From: Rhodoferax sp.
GTDB lineage: Bacteria > Pseudomonadota > Gammaproteobacteria > Burkholderiales > Burkholderiaceae_C
Length of the DNA: 64,000 nucleotides
Assembly: GCF_010365055.1 (NCBI RefSeq)
Contig: NZ_JAAFHA010000003.1
Coordinates: 1-64,000, forward strand
Direction of reading: 5' to 3'
The notes under the pieces are model-generated. The model worked only from the letters and a program-made list of their open reading frames with translations. It made no database searches and was not told where the DNA came from. A program made the translations under genes and the position numbers. The number at the start of each line of letters is the position of its first letter. Within the stretch, counting starts at the first letter, position 1. This document shows positions 41,816 through 52,733 of the stretch, piece by piece.

Positions 41816-43297
41816 TCAGCGAATCGGTCGAATCACCGCATATTGAGCCCATTCACCGCGCCGTAGCAGGACGCTAACTGCTTTGCTCTTGTCAAGTTTT
41901 GCCAGCGCGTTCTCAAACTCCTTGATATTGGTGACCGCCACATTGGCGACGGCAACAATCACGTCGTCTTCCCGGATGCCAGCACGGGCCGCTGCATCGG
42001 TCGCCGCTTCGACCCGCACCCCGCCTTTGATCTTGAGTTCTTTCTTTTGCGCATCCGTCAACTCGCTTACCGCCAGTCCAAGCGCCTGCCCGGCACTGGA
42101 TGCGTTGGGCTTTTCGAGCTTGTCAGGCGCCTTGGCAGCGACCTTGTCTGCTTCAAGCTCGGCAATGGTGACCGTCAACTCTTTTTGGCTGCCACGGCGA
42201 AACACGGTCAAGCTGCTGCGGGTGCCCGGTTTGGTGCTCCCAACCATGCGCGGCAAGTCGCTTGATTTTTCGACCGCTTTGCCTTCAAACTTCAAAATGA
42301 TGTCTCCCGCTTCCACGCCAGCTTTCTCGGCAGGCGAGCCGGGCTCTACACCGCGGACCAGCGCACCCTGGGGCTTGCCCAAACCAATGGACTCCGCCAC
42401 CTCTTTCGTCACCTGGTCAATCTGCACACCGATGCGTCCGCGCGAGACGCGGCCCGACACGCGCAACTGCTCGCTGACGCGAAACGCTTCGTCCATCGGA
42501 ATGGCGAACGAGATGCCCATGGAGCCACCCGAGCGCGAATAGATCTGGCTGTTGACGCCCACCACTTCGCCGCGCATGTTGATCAAGGGGCCGCCCGAAT
42601 TGCCAGGATTGATGGCCACATCGGTCTGAATGAAGGGCAAATAGTCGCCCGTGTCGCGCTGCTTGGCGCTCACTATGCCGGCCGTGACCGTGTTGTCCAA
42701 GCCAAATGGCGACCCGATCGCCATTACCCATTCGCCCACCTTGAGCCGACTCACATCGCCCACCTTGACAGCCGGCAAGCCGGTCGCGTCGATCTTGACC
42801 ACCGCAATATCACTGCGCTTGTCGGCCCCAATGATTTTGGCCTTGAACTCGCGTTTGTCCGTCAGCGTCACCAGCACCTCGTCAGCGCCGTCGACGACAT
42901 GGGCATTGGTCATGATGAGACCGTCCGCCGACAGGATGAAGCCGGAGCCAACACCGCGCGGCTGGGCGTCGTCGGGTATCGGCGGATGGTTCTTGGGCGG
43001 CGTCCGGTGCGGACTATTGGGGACATTGGGCATGTTCGGAATCGGCAGCCCAAAGCGACGGAAAAACTCCAGCATTTGCTCGTCGACAGCGCCACCGGCA
43101 GAAGGCGCCGTCTTTTCAAGCGTGCGAATGTTCACCACCGATGGCCCCACTTGCTCCACCAGGTCAGTAAAGTCCGGCAAGGTGCGCACCTGGGCCACCG
43201 CCTGCGACACCGGCACCAGAGCGACCGATGCCGTCACGGCAAGAGCAGCGGCGAGAACGTAAGAATTCAGTTTCTTCAAATCGACAGGAATCATCAT
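41816..43297 (-). CDS. DegP/MucD-type periplasmic serine endoprotease (Do family)
   Basis: NAHVVDGADEVLVTLTDKREFKAKIIG, GNSGGPLINMRGEVVGVN, two PDZ regions; start set at MMIPVDLKKLN. Confidence 0.93.
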   Translation of the reverse strand: MMIPVDLKKLNSYVLAAALAVTASVALVPVSQAVAQVRTLPDFTDLVEQVGPSVVNIRTLEKTAPSAGGAVDEQMLEFFRRFGLPIPNMPNVPNSPHRTPPKNHPPIPDDAQPRGVGSGFILSADGLIMTNAHVVDGADEVLVTLTDKREFKAKIIGADKRSDIAVVKIDATGLPAVKVGDVSRLKVGEWVMAIGSPFGLDNTVTAGIVSAKQRDTGDYLPFIQTDVAINPGNSGGPLINMRGEVVGVNSQIYSRSGGSMGISFAIPMDEAFRVSEQLRVSGRVSRGRIGVQIDQVTKEVAESIGLGKPQGALVRGVEPGSPAEKAGVEAGDIILKFEGKAVEKSSDLPRMVGSTKPGTRSSLTVFRRGSQKELTVTIAELEADKVAAKAPDKLEKPNASSAGQALGLAVSELTDAQKKELKIKGGVRVEAATDAAARAGIREDDVIVAVANVAVTNIKEFENALAKLDKSKAVSVLLRRGEWAQYAVIRPIR

Positions 43298-43388
43298 CGA
43301 CCTTTCTTTAATAAACAAATAATTGACCAGTGGAAAACCGGGCTTGAGTGCGCTTGGGGTCTGTCCCGCATAGCCCCCAGATAGGGTT

Positions 43389-44402
43389 TCATTTTTGTCG
43401 CTCAAGCCCCTGCGCAAAAGCCGCCAGCGTTTCGGTCGGCACTTCGCCCACCGCTGTGAGCCACCAGTCCCCAAATCGCCGCGTCAGGGTGTGCGTGGCG
43501 CCCATGGCCAGGCTCTTTGGCTGACCGTGTCGCCCGGCCACAAAAGGTTCGATAAAAAGCGAAACAGATGCGAGCCCGTCCGAAAAAATCCATTGCAGCG
43601 TAGGCGCTTGCCGAGCTTGAGGCCCCCCCACGGAGCGCTGGTAGCAACTCATTGGGTGGAAGCCGCGCACCCCTTGCCTCAAAACCCAGCCCTCGGCTTC
43701 GGCTGTGGTTTTACGCATTTCAGGCTTCTCGAGCGTGTAGCCTTCGGTGTGGCCCATCATCTGCTCAAGATTGGCCATGCTGATGGGCGCATCAAATTTC
43801 AAATCGGAGAAAGCCGCCTGCTCCAGCACCTGCCCCTGCCCGTCCAGGGTTTGCAGCTTGACCGTCAATCCGGTGTCCTTCTCGATCCAGACCCGGTAGC
43901 CAAAACGCAAAGTATCAGTCGGCCGCAGCTCGACCACATCGGCTTCAAAGCCGGCCACCCGCTCGCTGCCCATCTCACGAACACGGTAATGCTGCGCAAT
44001 GGAGGCGCTGTTTGACTTCAGCAACTGCGGAAACAGTCCCAATGACTCGCGCCTTTCTGCCAGCACCACCCGGCTCTCTGGCAGAAACGTCAGCACTTGG
44101 TCGTTGCGGCGAAAAGTGGAGCGCGGCGCGCCGGTCAGTGACTCGACGCGCTCCATCTGCTGCGTGCCGTCGCAGACATGCCAAATGCGGGCACTTGACA
44201 AGCGCCCGCCGCCCGCAACCACGAATGTGCCCACATAAGCGCGCTGACGCGACGCATCGTGCATGCGCTGCAACCAGTCGCCCACGCTACGCTCAGCCAC
44301 CGGACGGCCAACGACTTCAGGCGCCGTAGCAGTACGCGTGGTCTGGGCCATTGCTGTGGCGCTCAGCGCCACGAGCAGGAGGCCAGCGAGGCGACGAGTC
44401 AA
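43389..44402 (-). CDS. MucB/RseB C-terminal domain sigma-E regulatory protein
   Basis: MTRRLAGLLLVALSATAMAQ signal; WLQRMHDASRQRAYVGTFVVAGGG; located between rseA and degP. Confidence 0.9.
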   Translation of the reverse strand: MTRRLAGLLLVALSATAMAQTTRTATAPEVVGRPVAERSVGDWLQRMHDASRQRAYVGTFVVAGGGRLSSARIWHVCDGTQQMERVESLTGAPRSTFRRNDQVLTFLPESRVVLAERRESLGLFPQLLKSNSASIAQHYRVREMGSERVAGFEADVVELRPTDTLRFGYRVWIEKDTGLTVKLQTLDGQGQVLEQAAFSDLKFDAPISMANLEQMMGHTEGYTLEKPEMRKTTAEAEGWVLRQGVRGFHPMSCYQRSVGGPQARQAPTLQWIFSDGLASVSLFIEPFVAGRHGQPKSLAMGATHTLTRRFGDWWLTAVGEVPTETLAAFAQGLERQK

Positions 44403-45046
44403 GGGGCGACTCCCTCGAACGTGGCGTTGCGCAGAAACCCGGCCGGCCCCTGCAGCGCCGATGTGCCGCCAAATTGTTTGTGTGCCGCCAGGAGTGCATC
44501 AAGTTGCGGGTCGCGGATCATGCGCTGCCGATCGACACCGGTGCCACCTTGCGCTGACCCGGCTTCGGGCTGGGTTGCCTGAACGGGCACCTGCGCGAGT
44601 CGCGGCGCTGCGCTCAGAGCGCCCCCGCCGCTGGCCATCTGCCAGCCAATCACCGCCAGCGTCGACAACGATGCGAAACCGGCCAGCATCTTCCAGCCAA
44701 AGCGACTGTCGTTGGCGCTCGAGTATTTTGCATCATTTTGCCTGCCAACCCCCGTAGAATATTGTTCATCAGCTACTAAAACAGTAGCTTTTACATCGCG
44801 CAATGGCGCCGACTCCTGCTGCAAACGCAATTTCAAGCCCCGCAGAAAATCGGCGTCGCGCGCACTCACCACCGGCTCACTGGCGCGCAACACATCACCC
44901 ACCAGATGATAGGTGTGCCAAGTGAGTCGCGCCTCTTCGGTCTGATTGATCCATTCGACCGTGTGGGCGAATTCCTCACCGCGCAACTGCCCGTCGGCCA
45001 GCGCCGATACCAGTTCACGATTGTTCGCAGCTTCTTGCATCATCAA
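44399..45046 (-). CDS. Sigma-E factor negative regulatory protein (RseA/MucA-like anti-sigma factor)
   Basis: RELVSALADGQLRGEEFAHTVEWINQTEEARLTWHTYHLVGDVLR; one TM; adjacent to rpoE. Confidence 0.9.
   Translation of the reverse strand: MMMQEAANNRELVSALADGQLRGEEFAHTVEWINQTEEARLTWHTYHLVGDVLRASEPVVSARDADFLRGLKLRLQQESAPLRDVKATVLVADEQYSTGVGRQNDAKYSSANDSRFGWKMLAGFASLSTLAVIGWQMASGGGALSAAPRLAQVPVQATQPEAGSAQGGTGVDRQRMIRDPQLDALLAAHKQFGGTSALQGPAGFLRNATFEGVAP
44733..44790 (-). repeat. Palindromic repeat copy 10 (inside rseA-like gene)
   Basis: CAACCC (44746-44751) + 20 nt + GCTACTAAAACAGTAGC (44772-44788). Confidence 0.78.
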
Positions 45047-45075
45047 TTCCCGTTTTTCCCATCTCTACCGGTGGC

Positions 45076-45723
45076 TTACCAGCGCTTGCCGGTCTGTCTT
45101 TCCAGCATGGGTTTCACAATATTGGATATCGCTTCGCGCGCGCGGAAAATTCGAGAGCGAACGGTGCCAACCGGACAAGCCATTACTTCCGAAATTTCCT
45201 CATAGCTCAAGCCTTCAATTTCCCGCAAAGTCAGCGCTTGCCGCAAGTCCTCGGGTAAATCCGCGAGAGCAGCATCGACCGCAATGGCAATTTCTTTGGC
45301 GGCCAGCACCGACTCCGGCGTTTCGTTGCTGGTTGGTTCATTTCCGGCCCAAGAAGTTTCATCACCCTCGTCATCTGATTTAAAAGCGTTCTCCGACACC
45401 GTCGGGTCGCGCTTGAGTTCCATCAAGAATTTCTTGGCGGTGTTGACCGCAATGCGGTACAGCCAGGTGTAAAACTGGGCGTCGCCGCGAAACTGGTGCA
45501 AGGCTTGGTAGGCCCGAATGAAAGTCTCCTGGGCAATGTCTTCCACCAGATCCACGTCACGCACCATGCGGCCAATCAGGCGCTGAATCCGGCGCTGGTA
45601 CTTGATGACGAGCAGCTCGTAGGCGCTCTGATCACCCGCGACGGCGCGCTCCACCAGCATCAAGTCACTGTCAGTGGCCCTGATCTGCGCTGGCACAGGA
45701 GGATTGGTTGAGTCCGCGCTCAC
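45076..45723 (-). CDS. rpoE: RNA polymerase sigma factor RpoE/AlgU
   Basis: LVERAVAGDQSAYELLVIKYQRRIQRLIGRMVRDVDLVEDIAQETFIRAYQALHQFRG. Confidence 0.95.
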   Translation of the reverse strand: MSADSTNPPVPAQIRATDSDLMLVERAVAGDQSAYELLVIKYQRRIQRLIGRMVRDVDLVEDIAQETFIRAYQALHQFRGDAQFYTWLYRIAVNTAKKFLMELKRDPTVSENAFKSDDEGDETSWAGNEPTSNETPESVLAAKEIAIAVDAALADLPEDLRQALTLREIEGLSYEEISEVMACPVGTVRSRIFRAREAISNIVKPMLERQTGKRW

Positions 45724-45729
45724 AACACG

Positions 45730-46197
45730 TCATCCATTTGATGGGTAGACACCCACGCTGCCACCTTGAATTTGTCTCGGACCAGCAGGAGAAAAGACAG
45801 CCCGGCGCAAAGCGTTCCAATGCAACACGTCAACCCGACGTTCTGGCCAGAGCCAGCGGCGCCGACCCGTGTCTGGGCGCAAGCTCAACAACAGAACAAA
45901 CTGCCCATCAAGATGAACGGTCAACTGCACCGGGATCGACGCATCAGCGCCAGTCCAGTGCCAGGCTTGCCCATCCCACTGCAAAATGCCCTGGGCGTTG
46001 CGGCGCCAGGCCAGCGCCGCAGCGCCACAGGCGCCCAGCAGAACCCCAGCAAATACCCATTGACGCCACCCGACCGCGTCGACCCGTTGCAGCCAATAGC
46101 CGCCCGTCACGCTGGCGCCCAACCCCAGCCCTAGCACCAGCCAACCCTGGAAACGCGAACGCCCCACCGGATAACTAACCGCTGGGGCGCTGTGCAT
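45730..46197 (-). CDS. Hypothetical membrane protein
   Basis: MHSAPAVSYPVGRSRFQGWLVLGLGLGASVTGGYWLQR...; between rpoE and fabF; start uncertain (ORF to 46242). Confidence 0.7.
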   Translation of the reverse strand: MHSAPAVSYPVGRSRFQGWLVLGLGLGASVTGGYWLQRVDAVGWRQWVFAGVLLGACGAAALAWRRNAQGILQWDGQAWHWTGADASIPVQLTVHLDGQFVLLLSLRPDTGRRRWLWPERRVDVLHWNALRRAVFSPAGPRQIQGGSVGVYPSNG

Positions 46198-46245
46198 GCT
46201 GGAATCAGTCAAATTGTAAAAATTGGGTGCAGTGACAAGCAAACG

Positions 46246-47493
46246 TCAGGGCGCGCGCTTGAAAACAAGCGAGCCATTGGTACCACCAAACCCGAAGTTG
46301 TTTTTCAGGGCAACATCAATTTTCATGTCGCGCGCCGTATTGGCGCAGTAGTCAAGATCGCACTCAGGATCCTGGTTGAAAATATTGGTGGTCGGCGGGC
46401 TCTTCTGGTGATACAGCGCCAGCACGGTAATGATGGACTCCAGGCCGCCAGCACCGCCCAGCAGGTGACCGGTCATGGACTTGGTCGAATTCACCACCGT
46501 CTTCTTCGCATGGTCTCCCAACGCCGCTTTGATGGCATTGGTTTCGTTCAGATCCCCCAATGGCGTGGAGGTCCCGTGGGCATTCAAATAGTCCACCTGA
46601 TCGGCGTTGACCCCGGCGTTGCGCATGGCATTGAGCATGGCGCGGCGTGGGCCGTCCATGTTGGGCGCGGTCATGTGGCCGGCATCGGCGCTCATGCCAA
46701 AACCAGCCAACTCGGCGTAAATCCTGGCACCGCGGGCCTTGGCGTGTTCGTACTCTTCGAGCACCATCACGCCGGCACCTTCACCCAACACAAAGCCATC
46801 CCGGTCCCGGTCCCACGGGCGCGAGGCCGTTTGGGGGTCATCGTTGCGGGTGCTCAAAGCCCGCATGGCGGCAAAGCCACCAACACCCAAGGCCGACACC
46901 GCGGCTTCAGAGCCACCCGCTACCATGACGTCGGCATCCCCATATTCAATCATGCGACCGGCTTCACCGATGCAGTGCAGACCCGTGGTACAGGCCGACA
47001 CGATGGCCATATTGGGCCCTTTGAAGCCACAGCGAATCGCCACATGGCCAGCAATCATGTTGACAATCGTGGACGGCACAAAAAACGGGGAAATACGGCG
47101 TGCGCCCCGGTTGACGAACTCGGTGTGCATGTCCTCGATCATTGGCAAGCCGCCAATGCCCGAACCGATCAAACAGCCGATGCGGACAGCAAGATCCTCT
47201 GCCAGCGCGTCGCCAGTGGGCAGACCGGCATCGGCCACGGCCTGACTGGCCGCCGCAATGCCAAAGTGAATAAAGGTGTCCATCGTGCGCGCTTCTTTGC
47301 TGCCGATGTAAGACCCGAGATCAAATCCTTTGACTTCACCGGCAATCTTGCAGGAAAAGCTGGAGGCATCAAACTTGGTAATGAGACCAATGCCGGACTT
47401 TCCGGCCAACAGGTTCGCCCAGGTGTCGGCCACCGTGTTGCCCACGGGACTGACACACCCCAAACCTGTTACGACAACGCGACGACGGGACAT
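46246..47493 (-). CDS. fabF: Beta-ketoacyl-ACP synthase II
   Basis: [43 protein letters not shown]. Confidence 0.96.
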   Translation of the reverse strand: MSRRRVVVTGLGCVSPVGNTVADTWANLLAGKSGIGLITKFDASSFSCKIAGEVKGFDLGSYIGSKEARTMDTFIHFGIAAASQAVADAGLPTGDALAEDLAVRIGCLIGSGIGGLPMIEDMHTEFVNRGARRISPFFVPSTIVNMIAGHVAIRCGFKGPNMAIVSACTTGLHCIGEAGRMIEYGDADVMVAGGSEAAVSALGVGGFAAMRALSTRNDDPQTASRPWDRDRDGFVLGEGAGVMVLEEYEHAKARGARIYAELAGFGMSADAGHMTAPNMDGPRRAMLNAMRNAGVNADQVDYLNAHGTSTPLGDLNETNAIKAALGDHAKKTVVNSTKSMTGHLLGGAGGLESIITVLALYHQKSPPTTNIFNQDPECDLDYCANTARDMKIDVALKNNFGFGGTNGSLVFKRAP

Positions 47494-47633
47494 AAGAATT
47501 TGCAGCCAGTAGTTGAGCTAAAGAAAGCCGCCAGCAGCGGCACTGAACCAGACTTGCAGACTGGCGCCAAAAAGCCGCTCAGTCCGTGACATGCAAGTGC
47601 AGCAACGCGCACGCACGTCGCCAGCACGGCCCC

Positions 47634-47909
<276 letters not shown>

Positions 47910-47963
47910 CTAGCCGGGCGCAGGGCGGATGCCCCAATCCGGCTGCCGAGCGGATAAATCGGC

Positions 47964-48710
47964 TTACATGTACATGCCACCATTGACGTGCAACTCCTGC
48001 CCGGTCACGTACCCCGCTTGTGGCGAAGCCAGATAGGCCACCGCGTGGGCGATGTCTGCGGGTTGGCCGAGTTGCCCCAGCGGGATTTGATTCACCAATG
48101 CTTTTTTCTGCTCTTCCTGCAGGCTGGCGGTCATGTCGGTTTCGATAAAACCGGGTGCCACGCAATTGACCGTGATACTGCGCGAGCCCAGCTCACGCGC
48201 CAGCGCGCGGGTCATACCCGCCACGCCGGCCTTGGCGGCCGCGTAGTTGGCCTGCCCCGGATTACCTGATGCGCCCACCACGGAGGTGATGTTGATGATG
48301 CGGCCATAGCGCTGCTTCATCATGGTGCGCATGACGGCACGACTCATGCGAAATACCGCCTTGAGGTTGGTGTCGATCACGGCATCCCATTCGTCATCTT
48401 TCATCCGCATCGCCAAGTTGTCGCGGGTGATGCCAGCGTTGTTCACCAGCACCTGCAAGCCGCCATGCTCTTTGACGATCGCATCAATCAGGGTTTGCGC
48501 AGCAGGCCCGTCAGTGACATCGAGTGCCCTGCCGCTGCACCCCGGGAAGGCCGCCAGAGCTTGCGCAATTATTGTCGCCCCGGCGTCGGTCGTGGCCGTG
48601 CCGATGACCTTCAGCCCCCGGTTTGCCAATTCCAGGGCAATGGCGGCGCCAATCCCACGGGATGCACCGGTGACCAGAGCGACTTGTCCTTCAAATTTGA
48701 TCTCACTCAT
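47964..48710 (-). CDS. fabG: 3-oxoacyl-ACP reductase
   Basis: MSEIKFEGQVALVTGASRGIGAAIALEL. Confidence 0.96.
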   Translation of the reverse strand: MSEIKFEGQVALVTGASRGIGAAIALELANRGLKVIGTATTDAGATIIAQALAAFPGCSGRALDVTDGPAAQTLIDAIVKEHGGLQVLVNNAGITRDNLAMRMKDDEWDAVIDTNLKAVFRMSRAVMRTMMKQRYGRIINITSVVGASGNPGQANYAAAKAGVAGMTRALARELGSRSITVNCVAPGFIETDMTASLQEEQKKALVNQIPLGQLGQPADIAHAVAYLASPQAGYVTGQELHVNGGMYM

Positions 48711-49668
48711 GTGCCGCACCCAAAAGTAGATTTTTAAGCTCAGCCAGGCTGGCTGGGTCTGACAGCGCAACGCCGTTCAATTCCGGGTCAATGCGCTTGA
48801 CCGTTCCAGCCAACACCTTGCCGGGACCGCATTCCACAAGGGTAGTCAATCCGCGCGCCTTGAGCGCCCGTATGCATTCAACCCACCGCACCGGCCCGAA
48901 GGCCTGGCGGTACAAAGCATCGCGAATCCGGTCTGGGTCCACCTCGACCGCAACATCCACATTGTTGATGAGGGTGATCTGGGGTGGCAAAAACTCGACC
49001 GCCTGCAGTCTTTCTCTAAGCCTGATGGCGGCCGGTTTCATCAAACTGGAATGAAACGGCGCTGACACCGGCAGCGACAGGGCCCGCTTGGCGCCCTTGG
49101 CCTTTAACACCACGCAGGCTCTCTCAACGGCAGCCTTGCTACCGGCAATGACCGTCTGCAACGGATCATTGAAATTGACGGCTTCCACGACTTCATCGGC
49201 CATCCCGGCGAATTCATGGGCAACCTCGGCGCAGCCTTCGATGACTTTTGGCGCATCCAAACCGAGAATGGCCGCCATCGCACCCACGCCGACAGGCACG
49301 GCATCCTGCATCGCCTGGGCGCGAAAACGCACCAGGGGAGCTGCTTGCGCAAGTGTGAGCACACCGGCTGCCACCAGTGCCGAATACTCGCCCAGCGAAT
49401 GGCCCGCCACAGCGGATGGTGCCGCGCCGGTCTCAGCCAGCCAGGCACGGTACGCCGCCACCCCGGCCACCAACATGACCGGCTGGGTATTCGTTGTCAG
49501 GGCCAGGTCTTCTTTGGGTCCGTCCTTGATGAGGCGCCCGACGTCTTCGCCCAAGGCTTCAGAGGCTTCTTGGAGCGCCTCCAGCACCACGGGATGATCA
49601 CCCCATGCATCCAGCATACCCACGGACTGGGAGCCTTGACCGGGAAAAACAAAAGCGAATGCTTGCAT
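48703..49668 (-). CDS. fabD: ACP S-malonyltransferase
   Basis: MQAFAFVFPGQGSQSVGML, VAGHSLGEYSALVAAG. Confidence 0.95.
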   Translation of the reverse strand: MQAFAFVFPGQGSQSVGMLDAWGDHPVVLEALQEASEALGEDVGRLIKDGPKEDLALTTNTQPVMLVAGVAAYRAWLAETGAAPSAVAGHSLGEYSALVAAGVLTLAQAAPLVRFRAQAMQDAVPVGVGAMAAILGLDAPKVIEGCAEVAHEFAGMADEVVEAVNFNDPLQTVIAGSKAAVERACVVLKAKGAKRALSLPVSAPFHSSLMKPAAIRLRERLQAVEFLPPQITLINNVDVAVEVDPDRIRDALYRQAFGPVRWVECIRALKARGLTTLVECGPGKVLAGTVKRIDPELNGVALSDPASLAELKNLLLGAAHE

Positions 49669-49689
49669 GCAGTAATTTTCAATATTTTT

Positions 49690-49748
49690 GCTAAATGAGG
49701 CGCTAGCCCCCGTCTTTATTGCCATTTATCCTACAAATTTAGAAGCAC
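49690..49748 (-). repeat. Palindromic repeat copy 11 (fabH stop / fabD leader)
   Basis: GCGCTAGCCC (TAGCCC 49704-49709) + 20 nt + CCTACAAATTTAGAAGC (49730-49746). Confidence 0.8.
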
Positions 49749-50708
49749 AGCACCCCAGGTAAAACCGCCGCCCACGCCTTCGAGCAGCAGCAATTCGCCG
49801 GGCTTGACCTTGCCGCTCCGCACCCCGGCGTCAAGCGCCAGCGGAATGGAAGCCGCAGAGGTATTGCCGTGCTGGTCGACGGTGACGATGACTTTGTCCA
49901 TCGGCAACTTGAGCTTTCTGGCGCTGCTTTGCATGATGCGCAGATTGGCCTGGTGCGGAATCAGCCAGTCAATATCGGCCGCAGTCTTGCCCGCCTTGGC
50001 CAGCGTGGCGCGAGCGGCCGCATCAAGCACGCCCACAGCCAACTTGAACACGGCCTGGCCATCCATTTGCAGCAAGGGTTGGCCCAGCACATTGCCGCCC
50101 GACACATGGCCCGGCACACACAGTATGCCCACGTGCTTGCCGTCCGCATGCAGATCGCTGGCGAGTATGCCGGGCGTGTCAGACGCTTCCAGCACCACGG
50201 CACCGGCCCCATCGCCGAACAGCACGCAGGTGGTTCTGTCCTTGAAATTGAGGATGCGCGAAAAAACTTCAGCACCAATGACCAATGCCTTGCTGGCAGC
50301 GCCGGTCTTGATCATCGCGTCGGCAATGCTCAAAGCGTAGATAAAGCCGCTGCAAACCGCCTGCACGTCGAAAGCCGGGCAGCCATTGGCGCCCAACTTG
50401 TCCTGCAAGATACATGCGGTCGAGGGGAACACCATGTCGGGGGTGGAAGTCGCCACGATGATCAGATCGATTTCTTGCGCCTGCACCCCGGCGGCCTGCA
50501 AGGCCAGACGCGCGGCTTCAAGGCCCAAATCACTGCTACAGACCTCAGGTGCCGCAAAATGACGGGCTCGAATACCCGTGCGCTCAACAATCCAATCATC
50601 CGACGTTTCAATGCCTTGCGTGGCGAGTTCTGCCGCCAGATCGGCGTTGCTCAGTCGACGGGGTGGCAGATAGCTGCCGGTACCGGTGATACGTGAAAAG
50701 AGTTTCAT
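49731..50708 (-). CDS. fabH: Beta-ketoacyl-ACP synthase III
   Basis: [40 protein letters not shown]. Confidence 0.95.
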   Translation of the reverse strand: MKLFSRITGTGSYLPPRRLSNADLAAELATQGIETSDDWIVERTGIRARHFAAPEVCSSDLGLEAARLALQAAGVQAQEIDLIIVATSTPDMVFPSTACILQDKLGANGCPAFDVQAVCSGFIYALSIADAMIKTGAASKALVIGAEVFSRILNFKDRTTCVLFGDGAGAVVLEASDTPGILASDLHADGKHVGILCVPGHVSGGNVLGQPLLQMDGQAVFKLAVGVLDAAARATLAKAGKTAADIDWLIPHQANLRIMQSSARKLKLPMDKVIVTVDQHGNTSAASIPLALDAGVRSGKVKPGELLLLEGVGGGFTWGAVLLNL

Positions 50709-50711
50709 TAA

Positions 50712-51761
50712 TCAGTCAAGTATGACAGCTTCGGATGGAAAAGATCCCCCGCTGGCGCCCAACAGCGGGGCCGCGTGGGCGATCCGGACCTTGACGCGGT
50801 CTAGCAGGTTGTTCCGCGCGGCATCATACGCCCGCGTCAGAGCGTACTCAAATGCCACCTCATCGGCGGAACCGTGGCTCTTGAAGACCAGGCCGCGTAA
50901 GCCCAACAAGGCACCACCGTTGTAGCGACGGTGATCCATGCGCTTTTTAAGCGCCGAAATGATGGGATAAGCAGCAATTGCCGCCACTTTGGTCAAAATG
51001 TTGCGGGAGAATTCTATTTTCAAGAAGTCGACGATCATCGTCGCCAGTCCTTCACTGGCTTTCAAGGCGACGTTGCCAACGAAACCATCGCACACGACGA
51101 TGTCAGCCGTTCCCTTGAAAATGTCGTTGCCCTCAACATTGCCATAGAAATTCAAATCCCCCGCTCTAGCAGCAGTTCGAAGCAGTTCGCCTGCTTTTTT
51201 TATAACTTCGTTGCCTTTAATCGCTTCTTCGCCAATATTGAGCAAGCCCACGCTGGGACTGTCATTGCCACTCAGGACCGACACCAAGGCGGAGCCCATC
51301 ATCGCAAACTGAAGCAAGTGCTCGGCCGAACAATCAACATTGGCCCCCATGTCGAGCACGGTCGTCGCGTCACCTTTGGCATTGGGAATCTGACCGGCAA
51401 TGGCCGGGCGGTCAATACCGTCGAGGGTTTTAAGCAGGTAACGAGAGATGGCCATCAAGGCGGCGGTGTTGCCGGCCGACACTGCGGCCTGCGCGACGCC
51501 ATCCTTGACCTGCTGGATAGCCACCCGCATGGAAGAATCTTTTTTCCGCCGAAGAGCGACTTCCAGCGGATCGTCCATACCGACGACCTCGCTGGCCGCG
51601 ACCGCTCTGGCACGTGGATGGGAAAATGCGCCCAGACTCTCCGGCCGCCCCACCAGCAGCAACTCTGCATCGGCGTGACGATCCAAAAAATGACGACAGG
51701 CAGGCAGTGTGACGCGCGGACCATGATCGCCCCCCATACAGTCGACAGCGATAGTGATCAT
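50712..51761 (-). CDS. plsX: Phosphate acyltransferase PlsX
   Basis: [25 protein letters not shown]. Confidence 0.95.
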   Translation of the reverse strand: MITIAVDCMGGDHGPRVTLPACRHFLDRHADAELLLVGRPESLGAFSHPRARAVAASEVVGMDDPLEVALRRKKDSSMRVAIQQVKDGVAQAAVSAGNTAALMAISRYLLKTLDGIDRPAIAGQIPNAKGDATTVLDMGANVDCSAEHLLQFAMMGSALVSVLSGNDSPSVGLLNIGEEAIKGNEVIKKAGELLRTAARAGDLNFYGNVEGNDIFKGTADIVVCDGFVGNVALKASEGLATMIVDFLKIEFSRNILTKVAAIAAYPIISALKKRMDHRRYNGGALLGLRGLVFKSHGSADEVAFEYALTRAYDAARNNLLDRVKVRIAHAAPLLGASGGSFPSEAVILD

Positions 51762-51810
51762 GACAGGCTAACCCACCCAAGCGAATGAAATCCGATTTCC
51801 AGGCACATCA

Positions 51811-51851
51811 AAACAAAGGCCCGAGGCTACACACATAGCAGCCCCGGGCCT
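51811..51851 (-). terminator. Terminator-like hairpin between rpmF and plsX
   Basis: AGGCCCGAGGCT...AGCCCCGGGCCT 12-bp stem with one mismatch, T-rich tail on minus strand. Confidence 0.6.
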
Positions 51852-51867
51852 TGATTTGGAAAAACGA

Positions 51868-52050
51868 TCAGGCTTCTGACTTGGTCTTGAGAACCTGGCG
51901 GCCACGATAAAAGCCATTCGGGCTGATGTGGTGACGCAGATGGGTCTCGCCCGTGGTGGACTCAACCGCAATACCCGGCACGACCAAGGCATTGTGCGCA
52001 CGGTGCATGCCGCGCTTGGAGGGTGATTTTTTGTTTTGTTGAACGGCCAT
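51868..52050 (-). CDS. rpmF: 50S ribosomal protein L32
   Basis: [54 protein letters not shown]. Confidence 0.96.
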   Translation of the reverse strand: MAVQQNKKSPSKRGMHRAHNALVVPGIAVESTTGETHLRHHISPNGFYRGRQVLKTKSEA

Positions 52051-52159
52051 GATCGGCTCCTTGGCAGGTGTGTTGCGAAGGCTGCAACAACGTGGGGTTA
52101 GTGAAACACGCGATTTTTTGATCCGCGCGAAGCCGCAAATTATAGCGTACCTCGCCGTC

Positions 52160-52708
52160 TCAACTGCCTTTGCCGTGCTGGAGCTTGGCCAGCACGGCGA
52201 AAGGATTGCGCTTTTCAGTAGCTGCCGCCTCAAAACCCGGATCCACCGCTGCCAATTTGGGCGCCACCGGACATGTGTCATGGCGGGGGATCACCGGCAA
52301 GGCCATCAGCACCTCGTCTTCAATCAGATCAGCCAGGCTGAAGTCATGGCTCAAAACCAGCACATCTTCTTCTGCCTCTTCGTCCTGGGCTGCTGCCGCC
52401 TCTTCACTGCCAACAAATCGGAAAGACCGGTTGACGACGACGGCAATATCCGCCGGATCCAGGCAACGCTGGCAAGTCAAGGGCAAACTGGCATCAACCG
52501 TCAAATGCAGCCAGACCTGCTCAGTGCCCGCTTCGTCGGTCCGAAACTCGCCGCGCGCCGACCAATTGATGATCCGATCAGCGCCCTGCCCTTTTGTTTC
52601 TTCCAGCAGGCGCACATAGTTGGACAGCGAATCATGTCCAGCAATTTCGCTTGCAGCCTGCGCAAAGGCCTTGACATCCAGATGGGTTGGGGGGGACTCT
52701 TGTTTCAT
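52160..52708 (-). CDS. DUF177 / YceD family protein
   Basis: [31 protein letters not shown]; directly upstream of rpmF. Confidence 0.88.
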   Translation of the reverse strand: MKQESPPTHLDVKAFAQAASEIAGHDSLSNYVRLLEETKGQGADRIINWSARGEFRTDEAGTEQVWLHLTVDASLPLTCQRCLDPADIAVVVNRSFRFVGSEEAAAAQDEEAEEDVLVLSHDFSLADLIEDEVLMALPVIPRHDTCPVAPKLAAVDPGFEAAATEKRNPFAVLAKLQHGKGS

Positions 52709-52733
52709 GCCCGCAGTGTAAGAGAATCACGGC

